From Alviniconcha marisindica (taxonomy: Eukaryota > Mollusca > Gastropoda > Provannidae), in contig JABMCL010000715.1 of NCBI GenBank assembly GCA_018857735.1, positions 1,103,501 through 1,167,500 of the forward strand: a stretch of DNA of 64,000 bases, given 5' to 3'. The notes beneath the pieces were generated by a model. The model did not search any database. It was given only the letters and a program-made list of their open reading frames with translations, and had not been told where the DNA came from. The position numbers and the translations under genes were made by a program. Shown one piece after another: positions 22,981-64,000 of this stretch. Position 1 is the first letter of the stretch, and each line of letters opens with the position of its first letter.

Positions 22981-25900
22981 ATTACTTAGCAGAGCTATAC
23001 TTCGATTGATGTTTTCCTTCCATACACTTACAACTGCTGAGTAATGCAGTATAAAACAGAAGAAAAAAAAATTCTGAAGCAAACCCTAACACTGAACAGT
23101 TTGGCTGAATGGATAGCAAGCCTTGAAGATAAAAGCTTCTGAACTGGATCTTATGTATTTATCTGTTCACTAGCAATTTCACTGGATAGATAAATCAGCC
23201 TAAATGGGGAGCAATCAATCAGTGTAAATAAACAGCTACACAGCAATAAACTGCAAGTCACTCGCAATGGAAAAGAAGAAAAATGGAAAGAAAAACAAAC
23301 TACGCTCTGACTAGCACGCCTAAACAAGATGTAGACAAGGTACAAGGTAAATGCAAATTCTTAACCATTAGCAAATGTTACACTTGTCCAGAAAAAATAA
23401 GCCCTAAAAAAAATAGAGCTTTAGCTAGCACTAGTAGCAGCTACTTAAACCATAACACTAAACTTGAGACAGGCACACACACATCTGAAAAATTAAACAA
23501 CTCTCCCTCCCACCCCAACAAAACAAACAAGCAAGGGTAAGGAAAGAAACAAAAACAAAAACAAAAGAAAAATAGTACTATTATTAGTTCTAAAAGTTTG
23601 CTGCTCAAAGTCACTGAAAGCAGTACGAAACAGTAAATTAGCTTCAGTAAGTACCACAATCATATTTTTGACAGTGTCCACGAAGTTCTTGTCCATGTCA
23701 AAGAGACCACACAGACATTAGTACATAAACATACACAGCCGGTGGTAATCAGAATACCCCTGCTGGGATGGAGGGAAAATCTGGAGAGAGAGAGAGAGAG
23801 GGAATGGGGGGGAGGGGGGCGGGGACAGATCAATACCAGGATCTTGTAAGACTAGTTTTCATCCATTTTCCATCTATCTTCAATACATTTGCAGTATATC
23901 TATTTCTACCTTTTCTTTGGTCACTGCCAAAAAGAAGCTGGCCACATTTTGGCTTGTCTGCACGTCTGTTAGTTCATGAAAAGCCATCACTGCTAAGAGA
24001 TGTTGACAACACCCACCCCCCTTCCTGTTGGGAGCAGCACTTAATGACCCAAAAGCATGGGCACAAAGTTCACCAACAGCCAGTACTGCTGAGCAGCGCT
24101 TATTAATGAAGAGGAGCAAGAAATGCAAAATGTTAAATGTAGCAAAAGATAATCACATCTCACAAACTCAATCTAAATGTACCATGTTGCTTTTTTCTTT
24201 GACAAAAATAAATGGAAAAACAAAACAAAAAACCACGCCTCCAAGACCTCAGTAAACTTGACATAATGTTCAAAAGGTATCTGTGCCTGAACCAAGGATG
24301 CAGTACACCATTATGATCTGGTGCAAACAAACAAACAAATCCACACACATCAGAGCTTGTTCCCCTTTTAAGTAAGTCAAAAATTAAGAAATACAATTTT
24401 ACAGCCCAAATTAGCTTTTGATGTACACTTATAACAAAATGAGCAAATGCTCAAATGACTGGCACTTTGGTCCCTGACTTGATCACAAAAGCAGCACAGG
24501 ATGTTGTATTTACTGAAGCAATCCTTTTTTTGGAGGGGGGCATGGTGCGGGGGAAGGGGGGTCAGTACAGCTGCATCATCCAACCTGTACCTGTGTGCTG
24601 GTAGCAATGCTGTCAGGGTGCTAAGAATATGTAAGATGCAGGTTGTGGCTGTCACAGAATCCACAGAAAAGGCCACATTCCTCGTCTGAACTGGACCTTT
24701 ACTTTGAACCCAGACTCCGCACAAACTGTTCATGAACATTCCACATACCAAAGAATGGAGCATATTGTTCCCTGAACTGTATAGTGTTTGGAACAGGCAA
24801 ACTAGCTTCCTGACTGACCAGTTGTGTGACCTCATTTCTTTTGTACCTATGAGACTCACCAACCAGCAGATGACATTTTGACTTCAGTTTTGAATCTGAG
24901 GTCTGGGCTCATTTTGTCAGGGGATTTTTGACATTCAGTGAAAATGTGTGAAGGGTCCACTGGTTTCTCTGGGGTTCTTTGCATCTGACTCATGGAAAGG
25001 TATCAGGCAAACAAATGACTTACATTGGTAACCCTGATGAAAGGGTGAAAAGCTTTCTGTTCATCCACCCCATGTAATTCAGTCTCCCTCAGCCATGCTG
25101 TGGACTGATCATGGCATCAAAGTCGGGATTCAATGCTATTCACATTAAGAAGTACTTCTCTTTGTGCCCATCTTGTGTTCTGGAGTCTGTGTTCAAAGTG
25201 ACTGTGCAACGAAAACGTGCCTAAAGGTTTGTGCCATTGTGGCCAGCTGGCCGAATAAAACCTGATCAACTGACCATTGATCAATTTTCACACAAGCCCA
25301 AAACTACCATGTAGCAAATCAGTGCTAATGGTGTATGCATCTTCAATTACCACCCAAAGTACATTTATCCTTCTGTTCCACCCTGTCTACAGGACTGCCA
25401 AAGCAGCCACTGCTTAAGTCATTGTTATCACTGTTCATGTACCAGAATGATAGTCAGCTGTAATTAATCTCACAGTAGATGGTAACATCAGTTGGTTTTA
25501 TTGTATTAGTTGACCTCAACTTTACAAACACCAAATTTTACACCCCCAACCCCTCCCCCACCCTCCAAATGATATTTACATATGCCATCCCAACAATATT
25601 GCGAGAACAGGACTAGTAAAAAAGTAAAATCTGATCTACATTATCTGCTGTCACAACTTGTGCTAAAGCGAACCCCAAGCAAAAAGGCCAGTTGGCCTGT
25701 GAATGTAGACAGTGTACAAATATCTCTATCTGCAGGCTTCATGCGCAAGCATTGTTGATGAATATTTATTTGCCCTGACATAACCATCATAGCTGACTGG
25801 GCATTAAAAACAATTATCTGTTTAACCTACATAACAGAAACTGATGTACTTTTTGCCTTCATGCTGCAATGAAAGGCGGAAAGAGGTCATCTCCTGACAT

Positions 25901-26313
25901 GTTCACTTCTGACACACAAGCCAACCTTACTCACAATATCACAACTTTGGTCAAAATGGAAATGCTTTCTGACCTGTTCTTGTGACTGACAAACATGTTT
26001 GAACTAGACCATTTAAAGAACAAAGAAACAAACATAAAAACTGGGGTATTTTCCATTCCATTCCTATTGATCCCATGTTTCTTAGCTTGGATCCTGTCTC
26101 ACTATACTGGCATACCTAAAGATGTGTTTATATCCCCCCTCCCCCACCCCCAAGAATCTCAGAAGAGGAAAAGAAAAAAAGAAGAGTGAAACTATTGTGA
26201 AGGTCGTCTCTCCAGATTTTCAGAGGTGTACTTAATATTAACAGATGAAAGTATAAATGCTTCTCTCCCCAATATGATTGACTTGTAATCAAATCCCTTG
26301 CATTCACAGCTGT

Positions 26314-26364
<51 letters not shown>
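26314..26364. repeat. TA microsatellite
   Basis: About 25 TA units between the GST and SRPK genes. Confidence 0.97.
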
Positions 26365-26366
<2 letters not shown>

Positions 26367-26739
26367 AAGCTTCATAGAAACAGAATCAAAAAGAGCAATG
26401 ACGAACACAAGTGAAATGCACCACCTCAAAATAGCATCAACAGAGAACTGTAATGGACTGGCAAATACAAAAATAAACAAAAATATCTACAAAAAACTTT
26501 CTAGACCAGTCCGACCTTCACGTCAGTGATCTTTGTACGTACCAGGAAAAAGTCTTTGATACAACAAGGACTCTGACATAGGACTGTACACATGGACCAA
26601 AATATACAGAACACTCCTGATGCACGGTGTGAATGCAAGTCATCAACTGAAAGAAAACGGGCACAGCTAGCACAGAGAAATGGGACATTTCAAGCAGGAA
26701 ATGATGCAAAAGTTAAGTCAGTTGATGTCAGGTTGGACC

Positions 26740-26745
26740 TTTATT
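26740..26745 (-). terminator. Candidate SRPK polyadenylation signal
   Basis: AATAAA on the minus strand about 450 nt past the SRPK stop codon. Other minus-strand AATAAA hexamers lie further on (for example 25765-25770 and 19214-19219), so a longer 3' UTR is possible. Confidence 0.3.
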
Positions 26746-27193
26746 GGAACACAAATCAAAACCAGGCTCCTCTTCCACAATGAAACATGTTTATAACTGA
26801 CAATAGTATCAACTCAGAATTACGCAGAGAGGGAAGAGTACAAAACCCAAGATGGTACTATGTAATGCAACCTATCCACGAAATGCACAGAATGTGAAGA
26901 CTGTTACATCTACTGTGGGGACATGTTTGCTATAATTAGCAGAACCAGTTCCTTGAACTGATGGTGAAACAGTTTTGTGATAATCCTTATGGAAGCTGTC
27001 AAGTAAGAGAGAGAGGGGAGGGGGGAGGGGGGGCAACTCCTCCCTCCATCACGAGCTCCACTGGTCCGTGCTTACAGAATTAAACCGTCCACCACAACCA
27101 CGCTGTTGCAACCACCTCTGTCTGCGCCGCAGCAGCTGGGCGATGTCGCCATGGAAACTGCTGACATCAACACCAGCCCCACGGTGGCCATGG

Positions 27194-55342
<28,149 letters not shown>

Positions 55343-56479
55343 CTCCCTGAACAGCGGCAAAGTGACACCACAAACACCACCACGAAGGCCACCCAATCAC
55401 CAGCTCAGGGGCACCAACGCTTGAATTCCATACCAATACAAAGTGTAGAAAAGACTCATTTCTCTACTTTTCCTCAGCTCCAAAAGTATCTTCCTTTTTC
55501 CTCATCCCCTGTCATCACCAGCTGTCTGTTGTGTTAGTAACTGGATTGTAACCTCCCACCACTTGTCAACCACACAGTCACCCCAGGACCAACTGGGTCT
55601 GTAAAGATCTGCTGTTGTTTTCACCATGGACATGGCAAGATCAGCAAGATGAACCAATAAACAGCAAACTGGTAACAGGCAGCGTCTGGTTTTAGCATGT
55701 TTGCTCCAAATGGATATTTATCTTTTCCTTGCGTCCCTGACATCAATCTGGCGGTTTGTGGGTATAGTTTCACCCACAGCTGCTATGATCTGTCAGCCTC
55801 ATGATTACACAGGGTGTTCCCAGCTACTGATGGAGTCTACCAAGCTCAGTTATCAACCTCTGAAGGCAAGCTGTCAGTGCCAGTAACCACACAAAACGAC
55901 TTGGTGTGCCACATCATTAGTTTTGATTCATCTGTAGGTAAGACTGAGACTGAGAGAAAGATTCACATTTTTAACTCGGCTAGCAACATTTTAAACACAA
56001 CTTCCAGTTCTTTCTCTGATTATAATCCTAAACAGGACACAGTCCAGGAACTGCCCTAAAATTCCTCTTTACTTCAGTCTAAACTGAGGACCACACAGGA
56101 ACAGATTGTAAGGGTGCTCTTCATGAATCAGGGAGAACAAAAGACCAACCCCAACTGAAAAAATCTCCCCCAATGGGCCTGTGACTGCCACGATGGTCGC
56201 CTGCCCAGGCTAGTCCAATCGGTCAGCTTTGCAACTCAGAGGTGAGACTGCAATATTGGCAACTAAACAGACTGAAATCCTTGAAACTTCTCTAAAACTA
56301 AAAGTGGTACTTTGCTGGAAACTTGACAGCAAAAACTGCCATTTTTATGATTTTAGACACCTGCCTGAAGAATCTCATGCCTACTCCCCGACTGATATAT
56401 TGCCACTCATCGAGAAGAATAGGGAGCAAAGCATCCAACCAGGGCACTGAGCTTCAGCCTCACTGCCGGACTCGACAGA

Positions 56480-56760
56480 AAAAGCAGCTTGCGCGGTGCG
56501 GTCAATTTTTTGATGGCATCAGCAGCCCTAGGCTAGCGGAGAGCCCAGCCAGTGTTCGGCTGACTGGCGATTTCCTCCTCCCTCCCTTCTCTGCTCACGG
56601 GTGTTTTCTATCACCTGGGGGAACGGTGGCTGCCGCCTGTCAAACAGCACTGTCAGCTAGCTAGCACACACCGCTCACTGCTGTGGCCTTCATTGTCTGT
56701 TCAGGTATCGATACACACCGTGACCGGCGCTACACTACCTAGTCCTGGACTGCTCATGCT
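56480..56760 (-). promoter_or_regulatory. Second CpG-rich patch upstream of SRPK
   Basis: GC- and CpG-enriched segment between AT-rich flanks, about 1.2 kb upstream of the candidate first coding exon. It could be a promoter or a 5' UTR exon. No coding homology seen. Confidence 0.22.
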
Positions 56761-57859
56761 CTCACTTTCCCCCTTTCAGATTCAGTCCTATGATATTCTG
56801 GTCTCCAGAAAGGAACGTTACCAGTAAATGGCACCCAAAACCAAAGTTTTCTTCTTCTTCTGAAGATGGAAGAGAGGCTACATCATGTGGTTTGATTTCC
56901 GACAATGCCGCGTAAACTAGGCTAACGCATGAAGCTGAAGAGTTCATGCCATTCTCATCTTAAGAGACAGAGAGAAAAAAAACGAAAAAAAAAAAAAAAA
57001 CGCGAAAAAGAACGAAAGAAAACAAGCCTTTTTTTTTTTTACTCTGACATTTTGACTGTTAATTTTCAATGGCCACAGTGCTACAAAGGTGTCGTATTTT
57101 GGGAAAATCTGTCTTTTGGCTGTGAAACTGAAAGACCAGGCTCCCCCCTCCCTACTACACAATGACAATCATCTTTGCACAACTATTCACTATGGAACTG
57201 CAGTGTGTTCGGAGAAACATAACAGAGCAACTTGTGCAGCCAATCAAATGCTGACTCAAATGCTAGTGACTTTATAAATTGGAGAAGAAAAAAAAAAAGG
57301 GAAGTGACTGATTGTCGTCTGGTAACTAATTCTGAACAAGCCCTTCATCTCATCTGAATATCACACAATAAATGCCAACATCGCTGAAATGTCAACAGGA
57401 AACGTCTCCCTGGCATTCAGTTTCTTACTCTCCCTGCCACTGCCGTTATCAACACTGGACTGGCCTGGTTTCCAAGCAGAAAGAGGACAAGTCACCGTTC
57501 TTGCGAAATACAATTCAGCCCAGGACCAGCAAAAGCAGGCTATCTTTTACCCACACCAAATTCCTGGCAACAGGTGTCTGCAGCACAGTAAAAGTAATCA
57601 CCCGATGCTAGTAGCAGGTCAGTAACCGTGAAGGTTCTCCTCTAGGCATCAACCCACGCATTTCACCACAGGTCTTGAAAACTAACACCCACACAATCTC
57701 TATTGATCAGCAACATAGCCGCGAAGAAAGCACATAACTGACAAACTGTCAACGCATCACAATTTAAAACCCGGACCAGAAAGGCAGTTTTTCACTGGAA
57801 TAAAGGGATGCAGCAAGCACACACACACAGACTGACAGTCCACAGGAACACGCTGAAAG

Positions 57860-58270
57860 ACGCGGGTGAAGGAAGACGGAGAAGCATCTCCTATGTGATA
57901 ATCCAGGGGAGGATGGACTTGAGGCAGCAACACTGGGGCGCGCACTGACGACAGGACACGGCGAGCCGCCTGAAGAAGGGCGTATCGTCTGGCGAGGATG
58001 CGACAAAGTCGGAATCTGTGAATGGAGTGCCAAGCCCAGATCGATCAGGCACAACGCACCAAACACTAATAGCCGCCCGCAGTCCCGCGCAGACACGGCG
58101 ACGACCCTCCCCCCCCCCCGAAAAAGAAAAAAAAATCCGTCAGACGTGATACTACAAAGATCTACCGCCGTGCCACTGCCGACAGGCAGCAAGAGAGAGG
58201 GAGAGATGGGGTGGGGGGGGGGGGGGGGGGGGGGGCGGGGGCGGACTGGGTGGCTGGTTTGGCGAAACAT
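57860..58270 (-). promoter_or_regulatory. CpG-rich patch, candidate SRPK promoter or 5' exon region
   Basis: CpG dinucleotides are dense compared with the flanking AT-rich DNA, and the stretch includes a G-run at 58210-58234. It lies 2.5 kb upstream of the candidate first coding exon, where a 5' UTR exon would be expected. No TATA box was identified. The long minus-strand open frame here (57764-58270) is proline-rich low-complexity and probably not coding. Confidence 0.3.
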
Positions 58271-58289
58271 GTAGCGGGAGGAGAAAATG

Positions 58290-60556
58290 GATGGATAGAA
58301 GTGGTACAGGGGCTTTTCATCGCAAAAATTCTAGAGCGGAGAGGGGTAAAAATCGATGGCGTGGCATACCAGACATTAGAGGATTGATGCTTCTCTGGCT
58401 TTCAAAACCCCCATGCACCGTTCATGTAGTGATGTACTCTCCACTGGGCCACCGGGTCACGGTGTCTCACAATCTCCAAGGCCTACCCAGTTCTCCCGAA
58501 GTTCCACCCACTACTCTCCAAAATCACCATGAACTGGCAATGATGGATGCTAACAGGCCACCAGGAAGAACCGTCTTAGTTTTGAGCATTTTGGGCAAGT
58601 TCCTCATTGAAAATAAGATCATCAAGGTAAAAATGTTGCATACAAGAACACTATTAGCATTATCATCTGTCTCACAATTTAAGTTTGATACTGAATTATT
58701 TGTGCATTTTAATCAATATTAAATGTCCCCCCCCCCCCCCCCCCTTAATTTATCTGTTTTACCCCACATGCCTTCACCTTTATACCACAATTATCCTCAG
58801 CAGTTTACTTGTCTTTGCCAAAGCCTTCTCTGCCATCAAAACCTCAGCTGTTCCCTTACCAAGCCCAAGTCGCAACAGCTTTGGATGGCTTGGTAACCCA
58901 ATCTCCCCAGATCAGTCTTTCCAATTTTTCCTTGCAGCTAGCAGTACATTAATTACCCATTCTAATTCTAAATAAATTAATATATAATAAGGCATGAACC
59001 TTTTCTTTATCTTCTGCACATGCAGTAAATTACTAAATATGTATACTTGTTAAGCAAACATGTATCTTGCCAACTCTGTATTTAAAACCAGTCTATAAAG
59101 TTTTGGCAATGCACAACTGAAATTTAAAAGTACAGAAACTCAGCATGATCAGTCTTTTTTCATTTAAAACAGTTAGAGCTATGTATGATGCATACAGAAG
59201 TATATAAATTATAATAACACCACCATACTCCAAACAGAATCTGCCATCCATCAATCATTGAGCTCTTGAAACAGTCATGTTCCATTTGTCTCTCACATGA
59301 ACTCATTAATGACCTCCAAACTCTCACTCATTCCAATTTGTTTTAAATTAATCAAGAAATCTGATGCTGGCAGTGACACAACAAAGCAATGCTTACCCCC
59401 CAATCCCCAATAAACCCATGTTAGAGTCCACCCCTGAGAAAAAAATGGACAGTCTTCAAACCTGATTGAAAATGTCAGTGAAAGAGGGAAGGGAGAATGT
59501 GCCTCCTCAGCCAAATTTCTGCTGGTGCAGTTACAAGTGTGGAATGAGGTTTTGGAAGAAAGAATCAATATCTCCCCTCCCACTCTACACTGCCTGACAG
59601 GCCTTGGTGGTAGAAGCAGAAAACAGGGAGGAAAAGGGCAAACAACTCCCACACTATCAGCCATCTTTCCATCAGAGTCCATGCAGATGACAATGAGCCA
59701 CACTCTTATCATTCTGCACCTGGATGCAGTTTCACTTTTTAAACCTTTGGTAGTGTGAGGATGTCAGAACCTGTCATTTATATAAATATATATCATATAA
59801 ATGTTTCTGGCATACAGCAAAATTCCCCACAATTGTAAAATACCCCAAAACCTTTTTGTCATTATGCAATACAAACTTTTGCGTTTTTTGTCCATCTTGA
59901 TTTTCGTTGTAGCAGCATCATAAGTATCAATATTGTTATAATGCTTATCATCATCATCTATCTACTTCACAATACAAATGACATCATTCATTCTACAGAA
60001 AGAAGACTGGGGAAAATGTGACCAGTAGTATCCTTGGGTAAACTGTGCCAGTGACACTTTAAAGACCTTCAAGGGTCAGTCTATGTACTGCTTTCTTTTT
60101 CTACAAGTCAACAATCTGAACTCATTTACATGCATACATCTCCTGACACCAGAACCAGTCAAGTGAAACTGAATCAGCTTTGCTTTCTGTTTCTTGTACA
60201 ACACTCCTGCCACTGTGCCAGTGCTACTGTTTTAATTTAACTCTTAAGACCAGTTACAGTATACAGCTTTGGAAAATTAGAATCAGAATCACACATTATA
60301 CTTTAAATATTCTAGCAGTGAAAGTACACCATGACAGTGAATTAGACAGATATAGTACAGTGCATCAAGTTTAACTTTAGTAAAAAGAATAATGCTTTAA
60401 AAGAATTAATATTATGCCTTAAAAAACACCCCCCAAAATTACTCCCCCCCAAAAAAACACACAACAACAACAACAAAAAACCTGCTTACATTGCAATGAT
60501 TTACTGGTAAGAGGAACATTACGCAAGTCAAAGGAGTTAATAGATGATATATATAT

Positions 60557-60587
<31 letters not shown>

Positions 60588-62300
60588 TCACAGATATATA
60601 TAATATAGATATATACTGGACTGCCAGATGGGCACTATGCACAAGAAACACTTTCATCACATTTGGGTCTTTGAGTATGCTTATGTGCGCTGATGTTTGA
60701 TCTAGTTCTAGTTTCCAAGTAACACTGTGGAAGCACCTGCTGATGTCAGCAAAACAATTGATCATGTACTGACAACTTACCTTTTACTTTTACAGACTGT
60801 AATAAAATTCACTTTTGTTGCAAATTTTGGCTTCATTCATCAGGTATGAAGTTGTTTAGTTTATTTAAATGATATTTGTGACCCAAAATGGCATTTAAAA
60901 TGTCCCAAGAATTTCCGACCACCTCCTTGGATATTACTGAAGATTTTTATATTTTACACAGTGCTTACATATACATTTGTTATTCCATCCTCAAAGCAAA
61001 AACATACAACTGGCTCCCTAACACACATGCACACACACACAACAGCAACAAACAAAAAGCAACTGGGCATGTCACATCACTTGCTAATGGTCATTTGACT
61101 GGCTCAGACATGGGTCTGTGTGAAATTCTGACCACGTTGAGTGGTAAAAAGAGAAGATAATTTTGCTGACATTGGACTGGCTGTGGGGATGCCCATAGAC
61201 TTTGATCCAATGAAGGCATATTTCAAGTGTTCACGTTGGTTTGGCAAACGGATGCCTACTCAAAACTGGGGGAACCTATTATCAGAGCTGCATGTACCCC
61301 ACGAACAGTGATTGACTGGCATTTCTGATGTCTTTTCTGCTTTTTTTAAACAGTTGTCCATCTGTCAGGGGCTCACTGTACCCCCAACAAAAGTGTGCCT
61401 ACTCTGCGCTACACCTGCAGGCACTTACCGAGTGCAGTCCACTGAATTTCCAAAGATCATCTATTGTAAAAAGGAATTTGGTAAATTATCATTTGATTAT
61501 GGCAGGTCCATCTCCAGACACCATGTCATATTTCACCCATCAGTATTTTTCCCTCCAATCCAAACACCTTTACCTGTTTTTTCACAGCCTTTTCCAGTTC
61601 TGTCAATGTGTCATTGGTGTCTTCATTTTCACTGTGCTTTTGACATACTGTCTTGGGGAGAAAAAAGATGTTACAAAACCCCACTGTGGAGAAGGCAGCT
61701 ACATGACTGAAAGGACTGACAAGATTTCCATTGTGAGAACTAGGCCCATACAGGTGGCAGTTGTTTTTCAGTTGCTCTTTTTCAGTCACCCCTATCTCAT
61801 GTTAGGATCAATTAAATATGATGTAACTTTATAAGTAAGTAACTAGGTTGGTGTTTTATGCCCAGACAACTGGTACGAATTATATATGATGTTATTTATA
61901 CAAATGCATCATCCAGAATTGATTACTCTAACTACAAGTACAAGTGTAAATTTTAACCTACAACAACAACAGCAACAGCAATAATAATAATACAAATTAA
62001 TACTAATAGTACAGTATTTAAAAATAAATTATAAAAATAAATTATTATTATTCTGTATCTGAATCTACACAAACCTTGCATAGTTGCAGTCATATTGTTC
62101 TAAATAATGCATGCTGTTCTGCAAATGTAACGGAGTTGGTCAGAATTTATTCTCTTTTTCGCAGGAGTAAAAAGGTTTAGAAAACTTAATTCACAGAGTT
62201 TAAAACATATTGCTTGGTTTCTGCAGCATGCGCACAAAGAAAGAAAAAAATTGGATGGAGTAACTTGAATGCAGCTCACAATCTATAAAGGAGCGGACAA
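58290..62300. other. Upstream intergenic DNA, no gene recognised
   Basis: AT-rich with a C-run at 58727 and a TA/GA microsatellite near 60546-60610. The plus-strand frames at 58291-58722 and 61312-61834 have no family resemblance and biased composition, so I do not call them. Confidence 0.4.
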
Positions 62301-62309
62301 AAATAGTAA

Positions 62310-62720
62310 AATGAAAGTCTACCCGTGCACAAAAAAGTGGAAACGTTCGGTTCACAAAAAGTTTGTAATAGATCAAAATGTCATACGCAGCATCATTTTC
62401 CTGAAGATAACTGTGCAGCAGACGATGTCAGCAAACACAGTTCTCGTCTACCGTGGCATTCAGTAACTAAATAAAGTTGAAATTGCAGCTGCCACCATTT
62501 TCTCTCATTCATATTTGGTGTCAATGTGCGTTTTGTTTTTGTTTTCGCTATCTTCTGCCTTTGAGTAAATTTTATAATAAATGCTGAGTCAGAATAGGCA
62601 TATTGGATCATTCAAAATTCCATCTCTGGGATTGTGTCCTCTGTCGACTGACTGGAAATTATCACAGATGGCAAGGTATGCTATTTTTGGCCCTGATACG
62701 GAGACCGATTCTTGTTCCAG
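62310..62720 (+). repeat. Dispersed repeat, copy b
   Basis: Diverged partner of the copy at 34060-34520, same strand, same block order. No frame is conserved between them, so it is probably a non-coding mobile-element remnant. Confidence 0.5.
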
Positions 62721-62821
62721 ATACTGGTTCGTTGGGATTTGGTTTCATATTAATCACTGTCCTTCTTTGGAAACGTATGCAAAGTTAATTCACAGACAGG
62801 GCACTACCGACTATTAGGGGC

Positions 62822-63040
62822 ATGGATCAGTGTGGTGGAGGGTGGGGTGGGATTATCACTTTAAAGATTGAAAATTACAGTAGCTTACGTGTTTATTTTG
62901 CTGTCCAGATTCCTCCCTTCATTGACTGGACTCACATTGCTGTGCCTGCCGCAGAGGAGTGCGGGGCCACAGCTGAGATGATACTGGGTTTGCAAGTAGA
63001 TCTAGAGTTGAATGACGTGGCAGCCACCAGTGAGCCATAA
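62822..63040 (+). pseudogene. Possible PIF/Harbinger nuclease fragment
   Basis: Within this frame PPFIDWTHIAVPAA resembles the conserved IDGTHI--P block around a catalytic Asp of Harbinger-type transposases. Sequence on either side does not extend the match. Very short; may be chance. Confidence 0.2.
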
Positions 63041-64000
63041 CTTGTTGAAGTTGTTCAATCGGTGTTGAGTCATTTTGCGTATGGTGATGCAGCAATGTGG
63101 CCAAAATGTGTATGGCACCCCCAAAATGCAATATTTACGCAAAATTTTGCAATAAGCGTGACCCCTGATAAAGCAAAGTCAAAAGCAAAATAAAAAGTCA
63201 CAAGCTCTTGAAAGCAACACATTCCAAATTCTCAGAATGTGTGTGTCACTGTGTGCATGTGTGTGTGTGTGTGACTGTATGTGTGTGCTTATGAATATGC
63301 ATACAGCCAAATGAATTTTCAAATGTGAAAAAGGTCTTTCCACAAACCAAAGACCATTCACATTTTCTTATTTTAATATAAATAACTTAAGACCACCCTT
63401 TGTATTATGAGTATCAACTTTATGGTCAGCAAATCCAAATCAAAGTAAGGTGTCACATGCCCGTTTCATTTTCAGCATCAATCAGTTACCTAGAAACTAA
63501 ATCATATCTAGCAGATGAAGGTACTTCATAAATCATCTGAAAGGAATGAAGCCACTGATGATTAATCACTCAAGGTGTCCATGTCTCCAACCAGCTCAGC
63601 TTTATGAAAGTTGAAGCTGAATCAAACTAACTTACTAAGTGCTCGGATTTTGACAGTTACCTGGTTGATGCATGTGCACCAGACTGATTTCTTCGGTTAA
63701 CGATATTGTAAATTAAATAATGCATTCATTTTCAATCGTTCATGGTAGCCATGTGCATCAGTGTCCGTCAAATTCATAACATGCCGTGGACCCTTTGCAC
63801 GCGCTGTTCCACTTTCAAATGTTCACGTCACCATGACAAACTCTGACCCACAAATCAACGACATGAATGGACACTTGAGGTTTTCAATCGCAGATTTCAA
63901 TCCCTTGATAACCACGACCCGCTGTCATCAACGAAACTTGATAATGAGATTGTAAACAGCGTACACAAAAGCACATGGGATCGAAGCAGGCGTGATTCAC

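Larger units (their letters stand above)
18420..27190. other. Repeat-poor intergenic region and SRPK 3' flank
   Basis: AT-rich, with few minisatellites compared with the rest of the window and no frame resembling a protein. It probably includes the SRPK 3' UTR. Marked features inside are the TA microsatellite at 26314, the C-run at 21474 and the retroposon end at 22865. Confidence 0.5.

Noticed and set aside
57764..58270. 168-codon minus-strand protein
   Set aside because: Proline run arises from a G/C homopolymer and the rest has no family resemblance.

Overview
Eukaryotic, intron-rich and very repeat-rich DNA. The two genes I can support are split by GT-AG introns with conserved phases. 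The repeats (tRNA-derived SINE copies, MITEs with terminal inverted repeats, CA/GA microsatellites, long G or C runs, dozens of minisatellites) suit an invertebrate with a large genome. A sigma-class glutathione S-transferase with this architecture, together with the repeat style, suggests a mollusc, probably a gastropod. That is an inference from gene and repeat character, not from a species-specific marker.

Layout. 1-8400: no gene recognised; MITE and SINE remnants, microsatellites and three minisatellite arrays. 8490-16551, plus strand: a five-coding-exon sigma-class GST (219 residues) with a possible non-coding first exon. Its introns are filled with tandem arrays, and its last codons and stop lie inside a 92-bp tandem array running to about 17450. 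17784-18415: two adjacent tRNA-derived SINEs. 18420-27190: repeat-poor intergenic DNA and the SRPK 3' flank. 27194-55342, minus strand: an SR-protein kinase (SRPK1/2 family) in 15 coding exons, about 850 residues, with the split kinase domain and long acidic/serine-rich spacer typical of the family. The introns carry a 2.2-kb TIR element, a 0.6-kb MITE, a 0.36-kb MITE and many minisatellites. 55400-64000: upstream DNA with two CpG-rich, promoter-like patches (56480-56760 and 57860-58270) and decayed repeats. The genes converge tail to tail and have no evident functional link: one is a detoxification or prostaglandin-type enzyme, the other a splicing-factor kinase.

The most unusual feature is that many minisatellites start at, or contain copies of, exon edges of these two genes. 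Arrays contain or derive from GST exon 4 with its donor, the GST stop codon, and SRPK exons 6, 7, 11, 14 and 15 with their splice sites. Others begin 12 to 70 bp from GST exons 2 and 3 and SRPK exons 12 and 13. Nearly all extend to the high-coordinate side of the exon whatever the gene strand. This points to recurrent local slippage or replication-linked duplication at exon borders, or in part to assembly error. One stretch (14740-15460) looks like a mosaic of satellite and unique sequence and should be treated as suspect.
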